Below, piece by piece: positions 58,733 through 64,000 of a DNA stretch of 64,000 nucleotides. How positions within the stretch are numbered: the first letter of the stretch is position 1; each line of letters opens with the position of its first letter. The stretch is taken from positions 558,001 through 622,000 of the forward strand of contig JAAVTG010000581.1 of assembly GCA_011947345.1 (NCBI GenBank). Reading direction: 5' to 3'. The notes under the pieces were generated by a model. That model saw nothing but the letters and a program-made list of their open reading frames with translations. It was not told the DNA's origin and searched no databases. The stretch is from Phytophthora quininea. Taxonomy: Eukaryota > Oomycota > Peronosporomycetes > Peronosporales > Peronosporaceae. The position numbers and the translations under genes were made by a program.

Positions 58733-61700
58733 CTAGCCATCCCGCATAGCTCGAGTCTTTTTCAGGACTCGGAGCAGCTTGATATCTGGTCTCACCACGT
58801 CCACCACCCCTATGCCTGACTTCGGACCTTCGTTGCTCTCTGAGGTTGGCTGCTCGTCTCCCACCACACTTCGTAGCAACTGTTTTCGCGCACCTTCGCG
58901 AAACTTGACAATCAGCGCCTTCGCCTCCACGGGGTGCAATGTCTGTAGTTGTGCTAGCATTTTCATACCTGACTGATGCACGAAGGAGAAGGGTATACGA
59001 GCCTCCACATTGAAATTATTAGCCGGTCCAACTCGGGCGATACTTGGTCGAGATGCCAGTGTCGTATGTTCCCGTTGCATAGCCTCCATTTGAGCTTTAA
59101 TTTCCACGTCTTCGGATGCGGAGAGAGAAGTCCACGCCAACTTGTTCCGCATACGATAATCTGGAACTCCAGCAAAAGTTTTTCATATGGCTCATGATCA
59201 AGCCGATACAGCTCAACGACTGTGAGAGCCACGCACGTCTCCAGCCGAGAAATGCCGTACAAAAGTGTCAGCTCCCCAAAGTGCTCTCCTCGCTCACGAA
59301 TGACTTCGCTAGAATCGATCGTAACCATAATACGACCTCGGGAGATGAAGTACATACTACGATCAACGTCACCTTTCATAATGACTTGTTCCCCTTCCGA
59401 GCAGAGAACAAACTGCAAGCACACCAGCAACCTACGAAGGAAATGCTCGTCCAGTTTCCGAAAAGCCTTCACTTGTGTTGCAAAGTGGCATAGCATAGTT
59501 AGTACCACATCTTCGTAAAGCACGCGTGAAATACTAGCGATCGCAGCAAGCTCGTCTTCCCCTCGAGACCGACGCCACAACCACGCGTAGTACGCTTTGA
59601 TCTGCCGTTTAAGTACTTTGGGCACTCCATTTTGGATCACATAGTGATGCAATTCCCCTAGCGTCTGCTCGAAGGCAGCCTCACGTCGAGCGCTGGTGTC
59701 CAACAATTCCGCTTGGGTCCCCACTAATGCGCCGTAAATATATATGCTCCAGAACGTGATTGCAATCTCCGCGACCAACTCCAGCGGATTCATCGACAAA
59801 ATATCCCCATAGAAGAGTGTTGATATGCATTCCATCGAAAACAGGAGTGACCGCACGTACTTGCGACTCAGAGATACAGTCTCTATTCGAAATGAGCTGG
59901 CGATCTCTGAAAGCACTCGGCGTGCTTCTGTGGATCCCGATCCCGATGATATGTATGTTAACATACCGGATGTCGATAGCCACGACGTTCCATACTGGTA
60001 AAAGGCGAGATCACTACTAATAAACCAAATGCAAGCCAGTACATGGCCCATTGCGAGATATGAAGTCAATCCTCTTAGAAAATAGAGTAGGGGTTCGCTG
60101 ACAGGTGTCTTAAGGTCGTGGATAACGTACTGGAAAAGTTGCTCTGAAAGTGGATTGATTCGTCGAATCAGCAGCAAGCGATTACTTCTTAGAAACCATC
60201 TCGTCGCCCACCATGATGCTTGGCTTGCTTCGGTTGTGGAATGCTTGGTAATTATTGATATACGTACAGGGGCAGCAAAAAGCAGCAATTCTAGAGGCAA
60301 CATTGCCACCAGATCGATGAATAATTCGGAGTTTGTGGCAAGAAGTTTTCGGAATCTCGTGGTTGAAAAAGAGGTCATAGCACTGTTGAGCCTGCTGTAG
60401 GGAATAGAAATAGAGCGAATCCGATATCCCACATCAGCCACGCAAAGAACATCCAAAAACTCTCAAAAGCAGACCACCTACTCAGTGTGTTTACAGGTAC
60501 TTCCACGAGAGCAGAAGCAAAGCACACTTTGAAAGGGATGACAATTGAGTGATATACCGACACGGTGAGCATGGCAAGGTCCCATATTTTGCCCACTTCT
60601 TTGACTCTCTTGATGAACTGCTTCGTGTTCAAATCTGTCGCGGTAGTCAATAAGGTTCGCTGGCTAGGGAGTCGTAACTTTGACCCCATCGCTGCTACCC
60701 GAGGGCGTCCAAGACGATGGAAAGCTGGCACGATCATATCTCCAGTTAGTGAAAAACGTGGCGCCTACTTCTCTTCGGTGATAAGGTATTTGACTCTTCT
60801 GGCGCGATAGAGCTTAGCCTGTTGTATTTCCATTGAACGTAGCGACGATACCAGCTTAACTGCGTCGCATGTTGGGGTCGTTGGCAACGCATTATAATAT
60901 CAAAATCGATACCAGGGTGGGTTTTCTTTGTGTGCCCGGGCAGGTGATTCCACGACGAAGCACTAAGAGCATCGTTTGTTCTTGCTGGTAATGAGTGGCA
61001 CCGTATCATTGGTGCAGTTACTCGTCCAGAGTTTAGTGCGGGAGCTGAGCATTGGTGGGATATCTTGGCTGGACTGTTTAATACTGAAAATCTCCGTCTT
61101 GTAATCGCCAAACTCGCGTTAGAAACCCGGGAGTCAGGTGATTTCTTACGGTCTGCACCTTTCGTAGGGGTATTACCGACGGCCATGTCAAGCGCTTCAA
61201 GACCCCATTGAAGTTTACTCTTAGATTGGATATATGACCGTTGTCGACGATATGATTTCCGACCCAATGCAGATCCGATACGAGTCCGGCGTACAACAAT
61301 ACCAGCCTCGGGAGGAAGAATAATATCGAGCAATTTGGCTACTGCATGCTGTGCTTCTGCAAGAATTCTCCAGCGTGCCCAGCATTCCACTTCGAGCGCT
61401 CTAATACCTGGCTTCCCTAAGGTATCACGGACGTGCTTGTTAACAGGATTGAGATGCACAATAAACTGTAGCAAACGGATGTCGTTTGCCTTGCTAATGC
61501 CACCATCACGAATCAATATTGAAGTATCCAGGTTGGTGCTGTACCTTTCTCCACTAGTTCGGGAGACAGCACGTGATGTACTATGTCGAGACCTGAGTGA
61601 GGTTCCAATGGTGTTCGTTATCGACGACAATACGGACGTCCTACGGGTCTGAATCGTGGCGATGTCTTCGCCAAATTTCGTTGCACACTCGTCAGTCTTC

Positions 61701-64000
61701 TTCAATAAATACTCGGTCTTCTTCTCCAGAATCTGTATCTGTGGCGACATGAAGAATGTGCGGGCTTCTGCTTTGGGCGATTTCAGTGGTGGGGTGCCTG
61801 CTCGTCCCATTCCATTTGTTTCTTTCATTTTAAATCTAAGGACACTGGTCAGTAGCTTTGCCCTTGTTCTCATATCACTGGTAGTAGACGACTCGTTGCT
61901 CGAATGCATTGAGTTGGCTCCGGTTCGTGCTAAAAGAATGTGCCGAGCGCGACTAGCGATACGGAGGTTGGCATGCTGATACCGTTGCAAACGACTACTT
62001 ACCCACCCTAGAATGGCGTGGAGGGCGTGCCTTTGGACTTGATTATCAGATGAATCACCACTAGCCACCCACAATTGCTGCCACTCGGTCTTTGACACGA
62101 AAAGCACTTCGCAGAAGGTGATGGATTGCACCGTTGCTAGTCGCTGTTGGTTTGGGAGGAAAAATGCGATTTCCCAAAGCAAGCGCCTTCCATTAGCATG
62201 GCCACGCTTGTGGAGGATTTCGTCCAGTAGACTGCCGCTATTCCTTTCCGGAGCACGCACAATCGGTTGCCAGAAGTACCTTCAACTATAATATTGTCAC
62301 CTGGGATGAAAAACTCGGATTGAAGTCGCAACGTGAGATTGTTAATCTGTGATGCTGTGAGGAAGCGACGGAAGGGAAGATTGGCAATCGAGTTGCCATA
62401 AATCTCTAGCATCAGCTTAAGGCGAAGGTTAGCTGACAAATCGTGGACGACGCTCCCCATATCCAACCCTTTTGTATGCTCAAACTGCTCCCGAAAGAAG
62501 AATGTAACACGCTCCCGCAGAGCTACAGGGAGGTCGTGGACTTTTGCAAAGCGGTCAAAGTTTGCAATACGACTTTTGTACTGCTTCTCTTCTTTTCCAA
62601 GCTCGAGGATCAGCTCCGAGATTTCACCAACGATATGTCCAATGACAAACGTGCAACACAAGCAAGTGAATCCTGTCCATACAGTACTAGCTGCATCTCG
62701 GGGGACAATTTCACTCGATCCAACTAGCAAAAGCGTGGTGATAGCCCAATAGAAAACTTTACCGTAGAGAATCGGGACAGAGCTTTGATACTCTTCAACC
62801 AAATGATCGTGATCGAGCCAACATTCCTTCGTTCGTGAGCATTCATGCTCCGAGACTAAAAAGAAGATAGATCCCGCGTAATGCGCCACCAGTATCAGTA
62901 CGACCATGAGTTTCATAGGGCTTAAGTACGCGGATACAGTGCGTGATGCAAAATGCTGCTGAATTTCCACGATAATATCGTCCAGGTATATCCACAGATC
63001 GACACAACGAATGAGTCTTGGTAGTCTGCACAAACAGGCAATACGAGAGCCGTTTGGTCCATAGACTGGCAACGACGTTAACAGGTCCCACTTGAACCTT
63101 GAGCTATGTAGGTAATGTTTGTCAACCTTTTTCGACTTCTAAGATTGCTGATGTCTACTTCAAGGTTACCAAAGTAGTAAACGCGCAGGTAAATATCCAC
63201 TGCAAAGCATGCGTCACAGAATATATCGGCTACCATCACAGAGATAGCAGTATTCGCCCCAAAGTGAAGCTGTGAATAGAAGCAGACGCGGAAGATTACA
63301 AAAAGCGCATTGTACAGATTCCATAGTGCGATGACTGCGTGCCACCCACTTGTAAACGTTGTTCTCCACGTAGTAACATTACTACGCGACTGTTTCTGAG
63401 AGCTTGGAATGATTGCAGTCTCACGCTGATAGAAAAGTGACGGTGTCTGTATCATATGAGACTGCAACTTGAGTTTTTCGAGATTGGCTGCAACACATGC
63501 GAGGAGGCTTTGATCCGCATTTAACAAAGACTCCGCCTCCTGTTTCATATTGCTGATATCGCTTTCAAATTTTCTCTGTATGGCATCGAATTGGTCGCGA
63601 CTCATCACTGATGCATGTACAAGTGACGCTGCCGTTAGGGTGGCAGGATATGGTCGTCTCAGCAAAAATTCGTTAACACCAAAACAGTCTCCACTATGCA
63701 GCGCGCGTATAGGCACCTTACGTGACCGAAAAACACGTTTAGTTTGCTGCCCTGTAGTAAAACAAAAAAGCACGACAGATATCGCCCTCGATACAAAGAA
63801 TTTCACCGTTTTGGTAATTTTTGTGGCGAAACTTCCCAGTGACTTCTTTAAGAAACTCGACACTGGTTGACTCAAAGAGCGGCACGCTCTTGACCGCTTC
63901 AAAATGCAACAGTGAAGAGATTTCGTAGCACAGCTGATTAGGTAAATTGGACAACAATTGGGACTCGTACGCCTGCTTCCGCCCAGTAAAGTGCGTATGG
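58733..64000 (-). CDS. Giant CNBD ion channel, paralogue III (5' part outside window)
   Basis: Reading leftward from the right edge: the C-linker and CNBD of module 2 (GKFRHKNYQNGEILCIEG), then module 3 (pore LVGSSEI, 62710-62724; CNBD motif QQRLATVQ), a ~400-residue linker, module 4 (pore TLFYGDI, 59803-59817; CNBD FGELTLLYGISRLETC) and a C-terminal tail ending at 58733. One unbroken frame (62260-60746) joins the end of CNBD 3 to the linker just before module 4, proving that junction is within one gene. The 5' half, with module 1 and most of module 2, is outside the window. Frames break near 63760, 63100, 62180, 60740, 60440 and 59150. Only 24 bases separate its stop from that of paralogue II, so the two genes converge. 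Confidence 0.85.

Overview
The window looks like nuclear DNA of an oomycete, most likely a Phytophthora-like (Peronosporales) genome. Evidence seen: short GT-AG introns (52-105 nt) in otherwise nearly intronless genes, tight gene spacing, two exact copies of a sequence that closely fits the oomycete Inr+FPR core promoter (6990-7007, 12853-12870), a flagellar dynein intermediate chain (oomycetes have motile zoospores), and large lineage-type families (ankyrin giants, ABCG transporters, CNBD ion channels). No RNA genes, CRISPR arrays or bacterial operon signals were found.

Layout. 1-5420 (-): a giant ankyrin-repeat gene running off the left edge. 5690-18358 (+): an array of three ABCG-type transporter copies (A degenerate, B, C) separated by two nearly identical coiled-coil genes; it is a roughly 5.86-kb tandem duplication whose middle transporter is a recombinant. 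18360-18840 (-): an ankyrin remnant fused to the broken end of transporter C. 18904-22091: a divergent pair, an NmrA-like NAD(P)-binding protein (-) and a CocE/S15 alpha/beta hydrolase (+). 22245-25725 (+): a DNAI4/WDR78-like axonemal dynein intermediate chain. 25950-27159 (-): a PKA-type kinase catalytic subunit. 28266-30310 (-): a Ser/Thr-rich single-pass membrane protein. 30651-32124 (+): an EF-hand/coiled-coil protein. 32186-40518 (-), 50239-58708 (+) and 58733-64000 (-, partial): three paralogous giant ion-channel genes. 40843-42654 (-): a multi-pass membrane protein. 43357-49750 (+): a RalGAP-alpha/tuberin-like protein carrying an RGS domain just before its Rap-GAP domain.

The standout is the channel family. 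The two complete genes encode about 2,800 residues with four successive CNG/HCN-like modules (six-helix pore unit plus cyclic-nucleotide-binding-like domain) in one reading unit, so one chain could form a whole pseudo-tetrameric channel. The four pore loops differ and only module 2 keeps GYGD. Together with the PKA catalytic subunit, the RGS-RapGAP protein and the dynein chain, the right half contains several candidate cyclic-nucleotide, G-protein and motility signalling parts; that they work together is inference.

Caution: nearly every long gene, including conserved ones such as the kinase, is cut by single-base frame changes about once per 0.5-0.8 kb, often at homopolymers. The two near-identical coiled-coil copies carry different homopolymer-length errors. 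Most frame breaks are therefore probably consensus errors rather than biology; gene spans below bridge them. A few lesions shared by transporters B and C look real.
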